Source: an uncultured Prevotellaceae bacterium (GTDB lineage: Bacteria; Bacteroidota; Bacteroidia; Bacteroidales; Bacteroidaceae). Taken from it: a stretch of DNA of 64,000 bases. This document shows positions 7,980 through 17,896 of this stretch, in pieces (the first letter of the stretch is position 1; every line of letters begins with the position of its first letter). Both the position numbers and the translations under genes were made by a program. The notes under the pieces are model-generated. The model did not search any database. It saw nothing but the letters and a program-made list of their open reading frames with translations, and was not told the DNA's origin. The DNA is taken from NCBI GenBank assembly GCA_947170495.1, contig CAMVUB010000004.1, forward strand, positions 1-64,000, written 5' to 3'.

Positions 7980-10826
7980 TTAGAAGAAGTGCGGTTTGTG
8001 GGCGCGTGCTTCTTCGATGGAGAGGGCAGGAGAGGTGTTGGCGGGGACTGCGGCCTGTTGGCGCAAGGCTTCCTGTTCGGCGGTGAGGGCGGCTGTCGCC
8101 TCGGCGGCCGTAGCGGGATTCAGGAAGGGAGCTGCGAGGGGAGCGTTCTGTGAGGCATCGCATACATGGAGCACGGGACCGTGATAGACGGGGGCTATCT
8201 TCAGTGCCGTGTGCAGGGCGCTGGTCGTGGCGCCGCCGATCATTACAGGCACGCTGATGCCCGCCTCGTCCAACAGATGTACCGTGTGTACCATCTCTTC
8301 CAACGAAGGGGTGATCAGCCCGGAGAGTCCTATCACATCGGGGTGCAGCTCCAGGGCTTTTGCCACGATCGTCTCGGCAGGAACCATCACCCCGAGGTCG
8401 ATGACTTCGTAGCCATTGCAGGCCATCACCGTGGCGACAATGTTCTTACCGATATCGTGGACATCGCCTTTGACGGTGGCGACGAGGATCTTAGGGGAGG
8501 ATGAGCCAACAGACCCACCCCCGACCCCTCCCGTGAGGGAGGGGAGAGCTGGCGCGGAGGCGTTATTGAGGGATTGAAGGAGTATCTCTACGGCGCGTTT
8601 CATCGTTCGAGCTGTTTTTACGACTTGCGGCAGGAACATCTTCCCTTCGCCAAACAGCTTTCCAACCTGGTTCATACCTTCCATCAGCGGCCCTTCGATG
8701 ATGGCGATGGGCGAGGGGTTTTCCTTGAGCGCCTCGGTCAGGTCAGCCTCCAGCGTGTCGGTGCTGCCACGGCGCAGGGCATTGATGAGGCGGGATGCAA
8801 CATCAGGAGCCTCATGATTTGCAGGCCTCTTTGGGGACGCTTGCGATTCTTGAGGCTCCTGATGCAGGTTTCCTGCCATTTCTATCAACCGCTCACAAGC
8901 GTCTTCTCTTCTTGCAAGGATGGCATCTTCGATGACTTCGAGCTGGTCGGCGGGAATGTCGGCATATGCGACGGTGGTGGCGGGATTGACGATGGCCATG
9001 TCCATGCCTGCCTGACGGGCGTGGTAAAGGAATACGGCGTGCATCGCTTCACGCAGGTAGTTGTTGCCGCGGAACGAGAAACTGAGGTTGCTGACACCAC
9101 CGCTGATGTGTGCGCCGGGTAAGTGGCTCTTGATCCATTGTGTGGCACGAATGAAATCGAGCGCATAGCGGTCGTGTTCAGGCATTCCTGTGGCGATGGC
9201 CAGAATGTTGGGGTCGAAGATGATGTCTTCAGCGGGGAAGGCGGCCTGCTCCGTTAGCAAGCGGTAAGCCCGCTCGCAGACTGCGATGCGACGCTCGTAG
9301 GTGGTGGCCTGTCCTTCTTCATCGAAGGCCATCACGATGACTGCGGCTCCCAGTCGGCGCAGTTCACGCGCGTGTTCCAAGAAGATAGCTTCGCCCTCCT
9401 TCAGCGAGATACTGTTGACGATGGCCTTGCCTTGAATACAGCCGAGTGCCGCACGAATCACTTCCCAGCGCGATGAGTCAATCATGAACGGCACGCGGCA
9501 GATATCGGGTTCGGCTGCCAGGAGGTTCAGGATGTGGCACATCTCGGTACGCGTGTCCAGCAGCCCGTCATCGAGGTTAATGTCCAACACCAGCGCGCCA
9601 TCCTCCACTTGCTTGCGTGCGATGCCTACCGCCTCCTCGTAGTTCTTCTCCTTGATGAGGCGCAGGAACTTGCGGCTGCCCGCCACGTTACAGCGCTCAC
9701 CGACATTGATGAAGGCAACCTCGGGCGTGAGCTTGAGCGGAGAGAGGCCGGCAAGCGAGAAAAGGGAGTCATTAGACGAGCATTGCGGGTGTTCGCCTTT
9801 GATGCTCATGGCTTCTTTCTTGATAGCCTTGATATGGCTGTCTGTTGTGCCGCAGCAGCCGCCGAGGATATCCACCAATCCCTCCTCTAAGAAGGGACGG
9901 ATGTGCGAGGCCATCAGTTCCGGCGTTTCGTCGTATTCACCCAGCTGGTTGGGCAGTCCGGCGTTAGGGTAGGCGCTAATATAAATAGGTTCGCGCGCAA
10001 GAGTGTTGTGTTGGTCGGCCAAGCGGCGCAGTTCGCGCAGATGGGGGAGCATCTCTTCAGCGCCGAAGGAACAGTTCAGTCCGATGCTGAGTAGTGGCGC
10101 GTGGCTGACGGAGATAAAGAACGCTTCGAGTGTCTGTCCGCTCAGCAGGCGGCCGGCGCGGTCGCTGACGGTGGCGCTGAGCATGAGGGGCAGCGCGTGT
10201 CCGCTCTCTTTCATCGCAACGTCGGCTGCATAGAGGGCGGCTTTTGCATTCAGGGTGTCAAAGACCGTCTCGATGAGCAGCGCATCTACGCCGCCATCGA
10301 TGAGGGCTGTCATCTGTTCCGTGTAGGCGTCAACGAGTTCGTCGAAGGTGATGGCACGGAGAGCCGGGTCGTTGATGTCGGGGCTCATTGACAGCGATTT
10401 GTTCGTGGGGCCGACAGAGCCGACGATTAATTGACCCACCCCCTGCCCCCTCCCGTTAGGGAGGGGAGTGGCTGGCGCACAGCTTTCGTGGGCGATGCGG
10501 GCTGCGGCAAGGTTGATATCGCGAACGAGATGCTCACAACCGTAGTCGGCGAGCGAGATACGCTGGGCGTTGAAGGTGTTGGTGGTGATGATGTCCGCGC
10601 CGGCTGCGAGATAGCGACGATGGATGTCGGCGATGACATCGGGGCGGGTGAGACACAGCAGATCGTTGTTGCCTGCTTGTTGTCCGGGCAGGTCGTAGTC
10701 GCCGCGATAGTCCGCTTCGCCGAGGCGATAGGACTGAATCATTGTTCCCATGGCGCCATCGAGAATCAGGGGGCGTCGCTGGGAGAGGGCTTCGCGGATG
10801 GATGGGGTGTCGTGTTGGGCGGTCAT
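7980..10826 (-). CDS. metH: B12-dependent methionine synthase lacking the C-terminal activation domain
   Basis: [43 protein letters not shown] (cobalamin DxHxxG); ends [15 protein letters not shown]. Confidence 0.93.
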   Translation of the reverse strand: MTAQHDTPSIREALSQRRPLILDGAMGTMIQSYRLGEADYRGDYDLPGQQAGNNDLLCLTRPDVIADIHRRYLAAGADIITTNTFNAQRISLADYGCEHLVRDINLAAARIAHESCAPATPLPNGRGQGVGQLIVGSVGPTNKSLSMSPDINDPALRAITFDELVDAYTEQMTALIDGGVDALLIETVFDTLNAKAALYAADVAMKESGHALPLMLSATVSDRAGRLLSGQTLEAFFISVSHAPLLSIGLNCSFGAEEMLPHLRELRRLADQHNTLAREPIYISAYPNAGLPNQLGEYDETPELMASHIRPFLEEGLVDILGGCCGTTDSHIKAIKKEAMSIKGEHPQCSSNDSLFSLAGLSPLKLTPEVAFINVGERCNVAGSRKFLRLIKEKNYEEAVGIARKQVEDGALVLDINLDDGLLDTRTEMCHILNLLAAEPDICRVPFMIDSSRWEVIRAALGCIQGKAIVNSISLKEGEAIFLEHARELRRLGAAVIVMAFDEEGQATTYERRIAVCERAYRLLTEQAAFPAEDIIFDPNILAIATGMPEHDRYALDFIRATQWIKSHLPGAHISGGVSNLSFSFRGNNYLREAMHAVFLYHARQAGMDMAIVNPATTVAYADIPADQLEVIEDAILARREDACERLIEMAGNLHQEPQESQASPKRPANHEAPDVASRLINALRRGSTDTLEADLTEALKENPSPIAIIEGPLMEGMNQVGKLFGEGKMFLPQVVKTARTMKRAVEILLQSLNNASAPALPSLTGGVGGGSVGSSSPKILVATVKGDVHDIGKNIVATVMACNGYEVIDLGVMVPAETIVAKALELHPDVIGLSGLITPSLEEMVHTVHLLDEAGISVPVMIGGATTSALHTALKIAPVYHGPVLHVCDASQNAPLAAPFLNPATAAEATAALTAEQEALRQQAAVPANTSPALSIEEARAHKPHFF
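8511..8560. repeat. G/C-rich palindromic element (family 1) inside metH, copy a
   Basis: agacccacccccgacccctcccgtgagggaggggagagctggcgc; encodes ..[17 protein letters not shown].. Confidence 0.9.
8801..8864. repeat. inverted repeat with 14-bp perfect ends inside metH linker
   Basis: CATCAGGAGCCTCA ... TGAGGCTCCTGATG. Confidence 0.85.
10433..10480. repeat. G/C-rich palindromic element (family 1) inside metH, copy b
   Basis: gacccaccccctgccccctcccgttagggaggggagtggctggcgc; encodes [14 protein letters not shown]. Confidence 0.9.
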
Positions 10827-10859
10827 GGGAGGAATCCCGAAAGCAAACTTTCGGGCGCA

Positions 10860-11327
10860 CTAATAACTGTGTTTGAATTGGCGGTCAATGTCGCGGCGAT
10901 CCTCTTTTTCTTTGAGCGTCTCGCGCTTGTCGTAGGCATGCTTGCCTCGGGCCAGATAGATATCGAGCTTGGCGCGACCGTTTTCGTCGATGAATAGGAG
11001 TGTGGGCACAATGGTGAAGCCGGGGCTCTTGGTGGCGTTCTGCAGGCGGTGAATCTCACGGCGGTTCAGCAGCAGCTTGCGGTCGCGGCGGGCAGCGTGG
11101 TTGTTGTAGGTGCCATAGAAATACTGTGAGATGTTCATGTTCTTGACCCACATCTCGCCGCTGATGATGACACAGTAAGCATCTACCAGGCTGGCTTTTC
11201 CCAGGCGGATGCTCTTGATTTCCGTGCCTGTCAACACCAATCCGGCGGTGTATTTCTCCATCAAGTAGTAGTCGAACTCCGCTTTTCGGTTCTTGATGTT
11301 GATGGTCTTTTGCTTCTCTTTTGCCAT
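10860..11327 (-). CDS. smpB: SsrA-binding protein
   Basis: [39 protein letters not shown]. Confidence 0.95.
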   Translation of the reverse strand: MAKEKQKTINIKNRKAEFDYYLMEKYTAGLVLTGTEIKSIRLGKASLVDAYCVIISGEMWVKNMNISQYFYGTYNNHAARRDRKLLLNRREIHRLQNATKSPGFTIVPTLLFIDENGRAKLDIYLARGKHAYDKRETLKEKEDRRDIDRQFKHSY

Positions 11328-11341
11328 TGTTTCATGAAAGA

Positions 11342-11366
11342 AGCCCAGCCCTTTGTGGACCGGGCT
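11342..11366 (-). terminator. GC-rich hairpin downstream of ribH
   Basis: agcccagccctttgtggaccgggct stem with a T-rich tail on the minus strand. Confidence 0.45.
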
Positions 11367-11406
11367 CCTGTATGGGTTAAAGCCGTGTGCAGAATGACGG
11401 AGCGCT

Positions 11407-11916
11407 TTAGAAGGGCTGTTCGTCGGCTCGGCGCTTGTGGTTGTAGGCTACCATCTTAATGGCTGTGACGGCACATTCCGTTCCCTTATTGCCCAGGACA
11501 CCGCCTGTTCGTGCCTCTGCCTGTTCAGGCGTGTTGCAGGTGAGCAGTCCGTAGATGACGGGAATGCCGCCTTTCGCGTTCAGCTCAGCCAGGCCCTGGG
11601 TTGTACCTTGACAGATGTAGTCGAAGTGGGGCGTGTCACCACGAATGACACAGCCGATGGCGATGATGGCATCAACCGGCATATTGCGGCTCATCCACGC
11701 AGCACCATAGACCAGCTCGAAGCTGCCGGGCACATGCTTGACCTCGATGTCCTCGTCGGTCACGCCGTGTGTCTTCAGCGTCTCGATAGCCGCCTCCGCC
11801 ATCGCGTAGGTATAGCGGTCGTTCCAATCTGCCACGACAATACCGAAGCGCATACCCTTGGTGGAGGGAATGGTGGCGGGGTCGTAGTCCGAGAGATGGT
11901 GGAAAGCGGTAGCCAT
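11407..11916 (-). CDS. ribH: 6,7-dimethyl-8-ribityllumazine synthase
   Basis: [49 protein letters not shown]. Confidence 0.95.
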   Translation of the reverse strand: MATAFHHLSDYDPATIPSTKGMRFGIVVADWNDRYTYAMAEAAIETLKTHGVTDEDIEVKHVPGSFELVYGAAWMSRNMPVDAIIAIGCVIRGDTPHFDYICQGTTQGLAELNAKGGIPVIYGLLTCNTPEQAEARTGGVLGNKGTECAVTAIKMVAYNHKRRADEQPF

Positions 11917-11922
11917 TTTTAA

Positions 11923-11950
11923 TGATGATTGATGAACGGTGATAGATGAA
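11923..11950. repeat. heptamer micro-repeat TGATGAT x4 (degenerate)
   Basis: TGATGAT|TGATGAA|CGGTGAT|AGATGAA. Confidence 0.7.
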
Positions 11951-11952
11951 TA

Positions 11953-12630
11953 TTACTTGCTGACGCGTTCGATATATTTGTCAATCTCCTGGTAAGCCAT
12001 GGAGTTGACATACTCCTTCTTAATCTGCTGGTAGAGAGCCAGAGCCTTCTCGGGCTGACCTTCTGCCTCGTAGAGCTCACCAGCCTGCAACAGGAAGGTC
12101 GGCGTGAGGCTGTCGCTGTCAGCGAGCTTGGCAGCCTTGAGGAGCGTCTTGATGGCTTTTTCGTTATCGCCAAGGTTGACATAAACGTTACCGAGTGCAC
12201 CGAGTGCAGCGGGGGAGATGAGGGCATCATCCTGCAGGTCGTAGTCCTCGAGCATGTCCGCAGCTTCCTGCCACTTCTCCGTCTGTGCGTAGCAGATGCC
12301 GGCATAGAGCTTAGCGAGGTTGGCAGCATCCGTGCAGCTGTAGTCATCGATGAGTTTCAGCAGACCAATGCAACCCTGACCGTCGCCATTGAGTGCCTTG
12401 TCGTAGTTGTTAGCCTGGAAATAGGTCTCGCAACGGAACAGCGCCTCGTTGGCCTTCTGTGCGCGGGGCTTGCTGACGAACTGAACATAGCCGATGATGG
12501 CAGCTGCAATCACGATGATAGCGCAAATGCCATATACGATGTGCTTCTTGTACTTGTCGATGAATGCTTCAGTCTTGGTCACGGCTTCGATGTTCTCGGG
12601 AGCCACGTTCTTTTGTTGATTCTTTGCCAT
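11953..12630 (-). CDS. tetratricopeptide-repeat protein with one N-terminal TM
   Basis: HIVYGICAIIVIAAAIIGYVQF TM then TPR-like repeats. Confidence 0.75.
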   Translation of the reverse strand: MAKNQQKNVAPENIEAVTKTEAFIDKYKKHIVYGICAIIVIAAAIIGYVQFVSKPRAQKANEALFRCETYFQANNYDKALNGDGQGCIGLLKLIDDYSCTDAANLAKLYAGICYAQTEKWQEAADMLEDYDLQDDALISPAALGALGNVYVNLGDNEKAIKTLLKAAKLADSDSLTPTFLLQAGELYEAEGQPEKALALYQQIKKEYVNSMAYQEIDKYIERVSK

Positions 12631-12694
12631 TGTTTTGTTATGTTATGATTGATATTTCGAGGTTGCGCAGGCGCGATGCCTGCAAAAAGCGCGG

Positions 12695-12702
12695 CAAAAG
12701 TA
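12695..12702 (-). promoter_or_regulatory. Bacteroidetes -7 element TACTTTTG
   Basis: caaaagta on + strand upstream of the TPR gene. Confidence 0.5.
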
Positions 12703-12765
12703 GTTAAAATCTTTTGGATGCTCAACTTTTTCGGACATTATTTCTCGTTTTACGGCATTATTTAA

Positions 12766-12773
12766 CTACCTTT
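12766..12773 (+). promoter_or_regulatory. Bacteroidetes -7 element TACCTTTG for recF
   Basis: TAnnTTTG about 30 bp upstream of the recF ATG. Confidence 0.55.
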
Positions 12774-12804
12774 GCACCGTTTTAGCGTAGAAACGGTTGG
12801 AATA

Positions 12805-13905
12805 ATGGTTCTTCATCAGCTCTCCATACTTCATTATAAGAATATTGAGCAGGCAGATCTCACGCTGTCGGCCAAGATGAATTGTTTCATCGGGCAGAAC
12901 GGTGAGGGTAAGACGAACCTGCTGGATGCCATCTATTTCCTCTCGCTATGTAAGAGCGCTACGGGCGCCTCGGACACGACCTGTATTCAGCACGATGCCG
13001 ACTTCGCCGTCCTGCAGGGGCATTACGAGCATGAGGACGGTACGCCCGAGGAGATCTATTTGGGTATGAAACGTGGCGTGAAGAAGCAGATGAAGCGCAA
13101 CAAGAAGCCCTACAAGCGCCTGGCAGAACATATCGGTCTGTTGCCGCTCGTGATGGTGTCTCCCATGGACGCGATGCTCATCAGCGGTGGCAGCGAGGAG
13201 CGTCGCCGCTTTTTGGACGTGGTCATCTCGCAGACAGACCGCCGCTATCTCGACGCCCTCATGAACTACAATAAAGCGCTGCAACAGCGCAACGCCCTGC
13301 TCAAGATGGAGGACCCGGGCCCAGACCCTGATTTGCTGGCTTTATGGGAAGAGGAAATGGCGCGCTACGGCACCGTCGTCTATGAGGCCCGTGCCCGTTA
13401 TGTGGAGGCTTTCACGCCCATCTTCCAAAAGATCTACGCCCATGTGAGTCAGGAGAAGGAGCAGGTGGGATTGCAGTATGTCTCTCATGCCCAGCGCGGC
13501 CCCCTCTTGGAGGTCATCCAGCGCGACCGTGCCAAGGACCTCGTCATGGGCTACTCGCTACACGGCATTCACAAGGACGAGCTGGAGATGACGCTGGGCG
13601 GTTTCCCCATTAAGCGTGAGGGCTCGCAGGGGCAGAACAAGACCTATCTGATTGCGTTGAAGCTGGCGCAGTTCGATTTCCTCAAGCGCACAGGCAGCCA
13701 GACGACACCGCTGTTGCTGCTCGACGATATCTTCGACAAACTCGACGCCAGTAGGGTAGAGCAGATTGTGCGCCTCGTCTCAGGCGACAGCTTCGGGCAG
13801 ATATTCATCACCGACACCAATCGCGACCACCTCGACCAGATCTTGGCGCAGATGGACAGCGATTACAAATTGTTCCATGTTAGCGGCGGGAGGATTGAAG
13901 AATGA
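12805..13905 (+). CDS. recF: DNA replication and repair protein RecF
   Basis: MVLHQLSILHYKNIEQADL..GQNGEGKTNLLDAIYFLS..LLLLDDIFDKLD; the upstream TTG at 12772 overlaps the promoter. Confidence 0.95.
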   Translation: MVLHQLSILHYKNIEQADLTLSAKMNCFIGQNGEGKTNLLDAIYFLSLCKSATGASDTTCIQHDADFAVLQGHYEHEDGTPEEIYLGMKRGVKKQMKRNKKPYKRLAEHIGLLPLVMVSPMDAMLISGGSEERRRFLDVVISQTDRRYLDALMNYNKALQQRNALLKMEDPGPDPDLLALWEEEMARYGTVVYEARARYVEAFTPIFQKIYAHVSQEKEQVGLQYVSHAQRGPLLEVIQRDRAKDLVMGYSLHGIHKDELEMTLGGFPIKREGSQGQNKTYLIALKLAQFDFLKRTGSQTTPLLLLDDIFDKLDASRVEQIVRLVSGDSFGQIFITDTNRDHLDQILAQMDSDYKLFHVSGGRIEE

Positions 13906-14192
13906 GAAAGCAGAAGGCCGAGGCCGTGGGGCTGGTTGTCAGACAGTTCCTGCGCGAAGAAGGATTGGAAACGCCGTACAATGAGTACCGGCTCATAGAG
14001 TCGTGGCCCGAGGTCATGGGGCCCGGCATAGCACGCCATACCTCCAACCTGCAGATCCGCAACCGTGTCCTCTATGTCCATCTCACCAGCTCCGTCCTGC
14101 GTGCCGAGCTGATGGCAGGCCGTGCCATGCTTGTCCGTCGCCTCAATGAGCACGTCGGCGCCCAGGTCATCGAGCGGATAGTGCTGAGATAA
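13902..14192 (+). CDS. DUF721 domain protein
   Basis: RQFLREEGLETPYNEYRLIESWPEVMGPGIARHTSNLQIRNRVLYVHLTSSVLRAEL; overlaps the recF stop. Confidence 0.85.
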   Translation: MRKQKAEAVGLVVRQFLREEGLETPYNEYRLIESWPEVMGPGIARHTSNLQIRNRVLYVHLTSSVLRAELMAGRAMLVRRLNEHVGAQVIERIVLR

Positions 14193-14275
14193 TCAAGAAA
14201 CTAATTACAGAAACTATCAAATAGAAACATTCATTTTATCAACTAATTATCAACTAACTACAAACTTTATTAACT

Positions 14276-17029
14276 ATGAGAAAAAGACTACACTTTTTTG
14301 CAGCAGCCCTGCTGATGTCGTTAGCAGGTTTTGCTCAGGACGAGACATTCCCCGTCCACACCAAGGCCCTCAACTCAGTTATCGCGGATGCTGAGGCCAT
14401 CGTGGCAAGTGAAGACTACACCGAAGGCAAGACAGCGTTGCAGGAAGCAATCACAACCGCAACAAGCGGAATCTCTGAACTGGCAGATGACGCTGCGGTT
14501 CGTGAAGCTATCCTCACACTGCAGGCGGCGATTGACCAGTTCCTTTTGGACAACGAGGACGGAGGTCGCATTGCCGACGCTACGGCAAAGGTGACAAACC
14601 CGTCCTTTGACAAGGATGGTAACAATTCCAAGACCGTTACCGGTTGGGTGGTGAACAACTTCAAGCAGAACCGACGCGCTGTCAGCTATCCTGGAACCAG
14701 TTCGACATCAATGGTAGATTTTATTGAGCAGTGGGCGAATGCTACGGCTTTGTCGGGCAGTGGCGATATTCACCAAGTGCTTAGCGGTCTGCCCGCGGGC
14801 CATTATCGTCTGACAGCTGATATCTTGACTGTCAGCCAGAAGACTGCAGATCTTGTGGATCTGGAAGGCGTTCAGCTATATGCCAACGAGAGTATCCGCG
14901 AAATAGGTCTCTCTGGTACTGCCGATCAGACACAAGCCGTCACCTATAGCGTGGACGTCGTTATTGCCGAAAGCGAGGATTTGACCATCGGTTTCCGCTT
15001 TGACAACACCAATATCAACTGGCTCGGATGGGACAACATCAAGCTCTCCTTCATCGGTGACGCCGAAGCGTATCAGGCACAGCAGGATGCTGAACTGCTG
15101 GCCGCTGCCAAAGCTACGCTCTCTGCCAATATCGATGCAGCCACAGCGTTGATAGACGCGAACCACCCCCTCTATAACGCGGAGCTGAATACTGCTATCG
15201 AATCTGCCACCGCAGCGTTAGAGGCCGAAACCATTGATGAGGTGCAGGTTGCTATCGACGATTTGGCAAGGGAAGTGAATTTATTCAACGACTTTAATAA
15301 GTCTTATGTCAATTTCCTGGCAGCAATCGAAAAGGCTCAGGCCCTGTTGGCAGATGAGTCATACACCCAGGGCCGCATGGATTTCGAAACAGCCATTTCC
15401 GCTGCGCAGGCTGCTTTGCCAGAAGGCGTGCAGTACCCCGTGGGGAGTGCTGAGAATTTCTATAAAGAAGCACGCGCGACATTGGAAGTGGCACAGAGCC
15501 AGTTCCTCGTGGCCAACGCCAGCTATCAACATCCCGCCAACGTCATCACCAACGGTGGAATGTCCAATACCAATGGATGGGATATTCTCGTGCCTGGAGC
15601 AAACCCGGGCCTGCATATCAACGCGAGTGGCAATGTGGAGAACTTCTCCAAACCCTTCATGGAGTGTTGGGTCAACAACACCAACTATGGTCAGGAGAAC
15701 TATGCCAAGCAGACGATAGATGTACTGCCCGACGGCACTCCATTGCCCGCAGGTTACTATGTCCTGAAAGCTGCCTGCTTGGCCACGCGTCAGGATCAGG
15801 CTTCCTTAGAAGTGAGCGGTGTCACACTGCGCATCGGCGATGAGAGCGTGAATGTACACACTGCCAATGGCGTAGCTAACATCTATACGATCGGTTATGA
15901 GCAGGCAACAGCAGGTGATCCCATCACCATCGGACTCTTCATTGACGCAGAGACCGATGCCAACTGGATAGCATGGGATGAAGTGGAACTGCAATATGTT
16001 GGCGACAAGGATGCATATCTGGCCGAATACACCAAGGCCATACTGGGCAAAAGCCTTTCTAATTTGCAGGCCGAGGTAGATAAAGTGCAACAGATGCTGA
16101 CTACTGTGGACGTCACAGATGCAGATATCGATGAACTCAATTCTGCTCTTGAGAATGCTCAGGATTTGCTTGACAATCCGCTGTCGGCAACCATCGAGTC
16201 CCTGGAAGAAGCACTCGATTATCTGGTGGATAGCGAGGCGAGCTTCTCTCTCAGTGGTGCCAAGCCCATCAACGGCAACTTCTTTGACTTCACATCGTTA
16301 ATTACGAATCCGAACTTCGACATCGCTGATGCATCTGGATGGCAAACGGCAGAGCCGACAGCAGAGGATGGAATGGTACTTCCCAGCGGCACAGACTGCG
16401 TCTATTGGTGGTTCGGCGGTAGTACAACCATGAGCTTACTACAGGATTTCCGGCAGACCATTGAAAATATGCCCGCAGGCAACTATCTCCTTGATGTCAA
16501 TGCATCAATCCGTCTGGACATGACCTATTCCACCAGTGGCTACACAGAAGAAAACAAGTTCAACAACTACACCCGTTGTCAGGTGTATGCCAACGAAGAA
16601 ACCGCTGACGTCCATCCCTTCTTCTATGAAGATGAGGCCAAAGGACTCACCCTCGAGAGCATGTTGGCCATGACAAACGACTACGACTATCGCCACGGCA
16701 ACGGTACACTGATTGATGATATGTTGAAGGCCTCAGGGCTCTTCCACGTACTGGTCCCCTTCACACTTGAAGAACGCGGCGACATCACCATGGGCTTCCT
16801 CGTAGAACTGCCTAAGCGAAATGGTCAGATGCCTTTCATCGACAGTTTCGCATTGACCTTCTATGGCGACCAGGATGTTGCTGAAGCTACAGGCATCAAG
16901 ACAATTCGCAATGCACAAGGCACCATTCAGAAGGCCGATGCGGCCATCTATAACCTCGCAGGCCAACGCCTGCTGAAGTTGCAGAAGGGCATCAATATTG
17001 TGAACGGTAAAAAGGTAGTGGTGAAGTAA
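14276..17029 (+). CDS. large secreted protein with FIVAR-like helical and carbohydrate-binding-like repeats, T9SS-like C-terminus
   Basis: Signal peptide; C-terminus AAIYNLAGQRLLKLQKGINIVNGKKVVVK. Confidence 0.65.
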   Translation: MRKRLHFFAAALLMSLAGFAQDETFPVHTKALNSVIADAEAIVASEDYTEGKTALQEAITTATSGISELADDAAVREAILTLQAAIDQFLLDNEDGGRIADATAKVTNPSFDKDGNNSKTVTGWVVNNFKQNRRAVSYPGTSSTSMVDFIEQWANATALSGSGDIHQVLSGLPAGHYRLTADILTVSQKTADLVDLEGVQLYANESIREIGLSGTADQTQAVTYSVDVVIAESEDLTIGFRFDNTNINWLGWDNIKLSFIGDAEAYQAQQDAELLAAAKATLSANIDAATALIDANHPLYNAELNTAIESATAALEAETIDEVQVAIDDLAREVNLFNDFNKSYVNFLAAIEKAQALLADESYTQGRMDFETAISAAQAALPEGVQYPVGSAENFYKEARATLEVAQSQFLVANASYQHPANVITNGGMSNTNGWDILVPGANPGLHINASGNVENFSKPFMECWVNNTNYGQENYAKQTIDVLPDGTPLPAGYYVLKAACLATRQDQASLEVSGVTLRIGDESVNVHTANGVANIYTIGYEQATAGDPITIGLFIDAETDANWIAWDEVELQYVGDKDAYLAEYTKAILGKSLSNLQAEVDKVQQMLTTVDVTDADIDELNSALENAQDLLDNPLSATIESLEEALDYLVDSEASFSLSGAKPINGNFFDFTSLITNPNFDIADASGWQTAEPTAEDGMVLPSGTDCVYWWFGGSTTMSLLQDFRQTIENMPAGNYLLDVNASIRLDMTYSTSGYTEENKFNNYTRCQVYANEETADVHPFFYEDEAKGLTLESMLAMTNDYDYRHGNGTLIDDMLKASGLFHVLVPFTLEERGDITMGFLVELPKRNGQMPFIDSFALTFYGDQDVAEATGIKTIRNAQGTIQKADAAIYNLAGQRLLKLQKGINIVNGKKVVVK

Positions 17030-17072
17030 ACCCACACACAGCATTCCCGTGTCCTATGCATGGGAAACCAAT

Positions 17073-17108
17073 AAGAGCGCAGGCTTCCGATTGGAAGTCC
17101 GCGCTCTT
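17073..17108 (+). terminator. strong hairpin downstream of 14276-17029
   Basis: AAGAGCGCaGGCTTCCgattGGAAGtCCGCGCTCTT. Confidence 0.6.
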
Positions 17109-17188
17109 AATTGCAGAAGAGTAAGGTCCGCCAAAAACAAGTTCATCCCGTCTGTTGGATAAAGATGGGGTAAGGAGACGATTAGTGG

Positions 17189-17779
17189 TCAGGCGATGAC
17201 GGCGTGCACGGTGAGGTCGTGGGGCTCGGTGGGGAGGTCGGCAAGGAGCTGGAAGTGCCAGCAGAGGCCGATGAGGTAGGGGGAAGGCTCACCAGCGGGT
17301 TCCCTCTCTTCCAATGAGGGGGAGAGGGAAGAGGAGAGGGATTGGGGGAAATGGGCGAGGAGGCGGTCGTAGTAGCCGCGGCCACGGCCGAGACGACGGC
17401 CGTCGGGGGTGAAGGCGACACCGGGGATGACGGCGAGGTCGATGGCGGCATAGTCGGTGATGGGGGCTCCCGTGGGCTCTAAGATGTGGAAGGCACCTTC
17501 GCGGAGGGCGTCGGGAGTGGGCAGGAAGCGGAGCTCGAGGTCGTCGCCCACGACAACGGGCAGCAGGACGCGCTTGCCTGCGGACAGGGCTTCGGTGATG
17601 AGGTCGTGTGTCGCGACCTCATCGGGCAGGGAGTGGTAGAGGAGGACGGTGTGGGCGTGCTGCCATTGTGGGGTGGCCACGAGCTTGGCAGTCACCTGGC
17701 GCGACAGCAGCGCCCGCTCCTCTGCTGAGCAGGCTGCCTTGCGGCGACGAATCTCCTGTCGGACTTCAGACTTGGTCAT
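17189..17779 (-). CDS. fthC: 5-formyltetrahydrofolate cyclo-ligase
   Basis: EVRQEIRRRKAACSAEERALLSRQV..AVIPGVAFTPDGRRLGRGRGYYDRLL; start taken at MTKSEV. Confidence 0.9.
   Translation of the reverse strand: MTKSEVRQEIRRRKAACSAEERALLSRQVTAKLVATPQWQHAHTVLLYHSLPDEVATHDLITEALSAGKRVLLPVVVGDDLELRFLPTPDALREGAFHILEPTGAPITDYAAIDLAVIPGVAFTPDGRRLGRGRGYYDRLLAHFPQSLSSSLSPSLEEREPAGEPSPYLIGLCWHFQLLADLPTEPHDLTVHAVIA
17291..17346. repeat. palindromic element (family 3) in frame in fthC
   Basis: CCCTCTCttccaatgagggGGAGAGGG; encodes SLSSSLSPSLEEREPAG. Confidence 0.65.
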
Positions 17780-17801
17780 GTGAACACTCTTTTTTCTCAC
17801 A

Positions 17802-17887
17802 ACGAATTTCACGAATTATACGAATTCTTCTTTGCAAATAGCAACACAACGACAGAATATAATTCGTGAAATTCGTGTAATTCGTTG
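17802..17887. repeat. nonamer repeats ACGAATTnn x3 facing their inverted copy AATTCGTnn x3
   Basis: ACGAATTTC|ACGAATTAT|ACGAATTCT ... AATTCGTGA|AATTCGTGT|AATTCGTTG. Confidence 0.9.
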
Positions 17888-17896
17888 TCTTAAAAA

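Noticed and set aside
10827-10860. Cobalamin riboswitch upstream of metH
   Set aside because: Only about 30 bp separate smpB and metH; there is no room for a B12 riboswitch.
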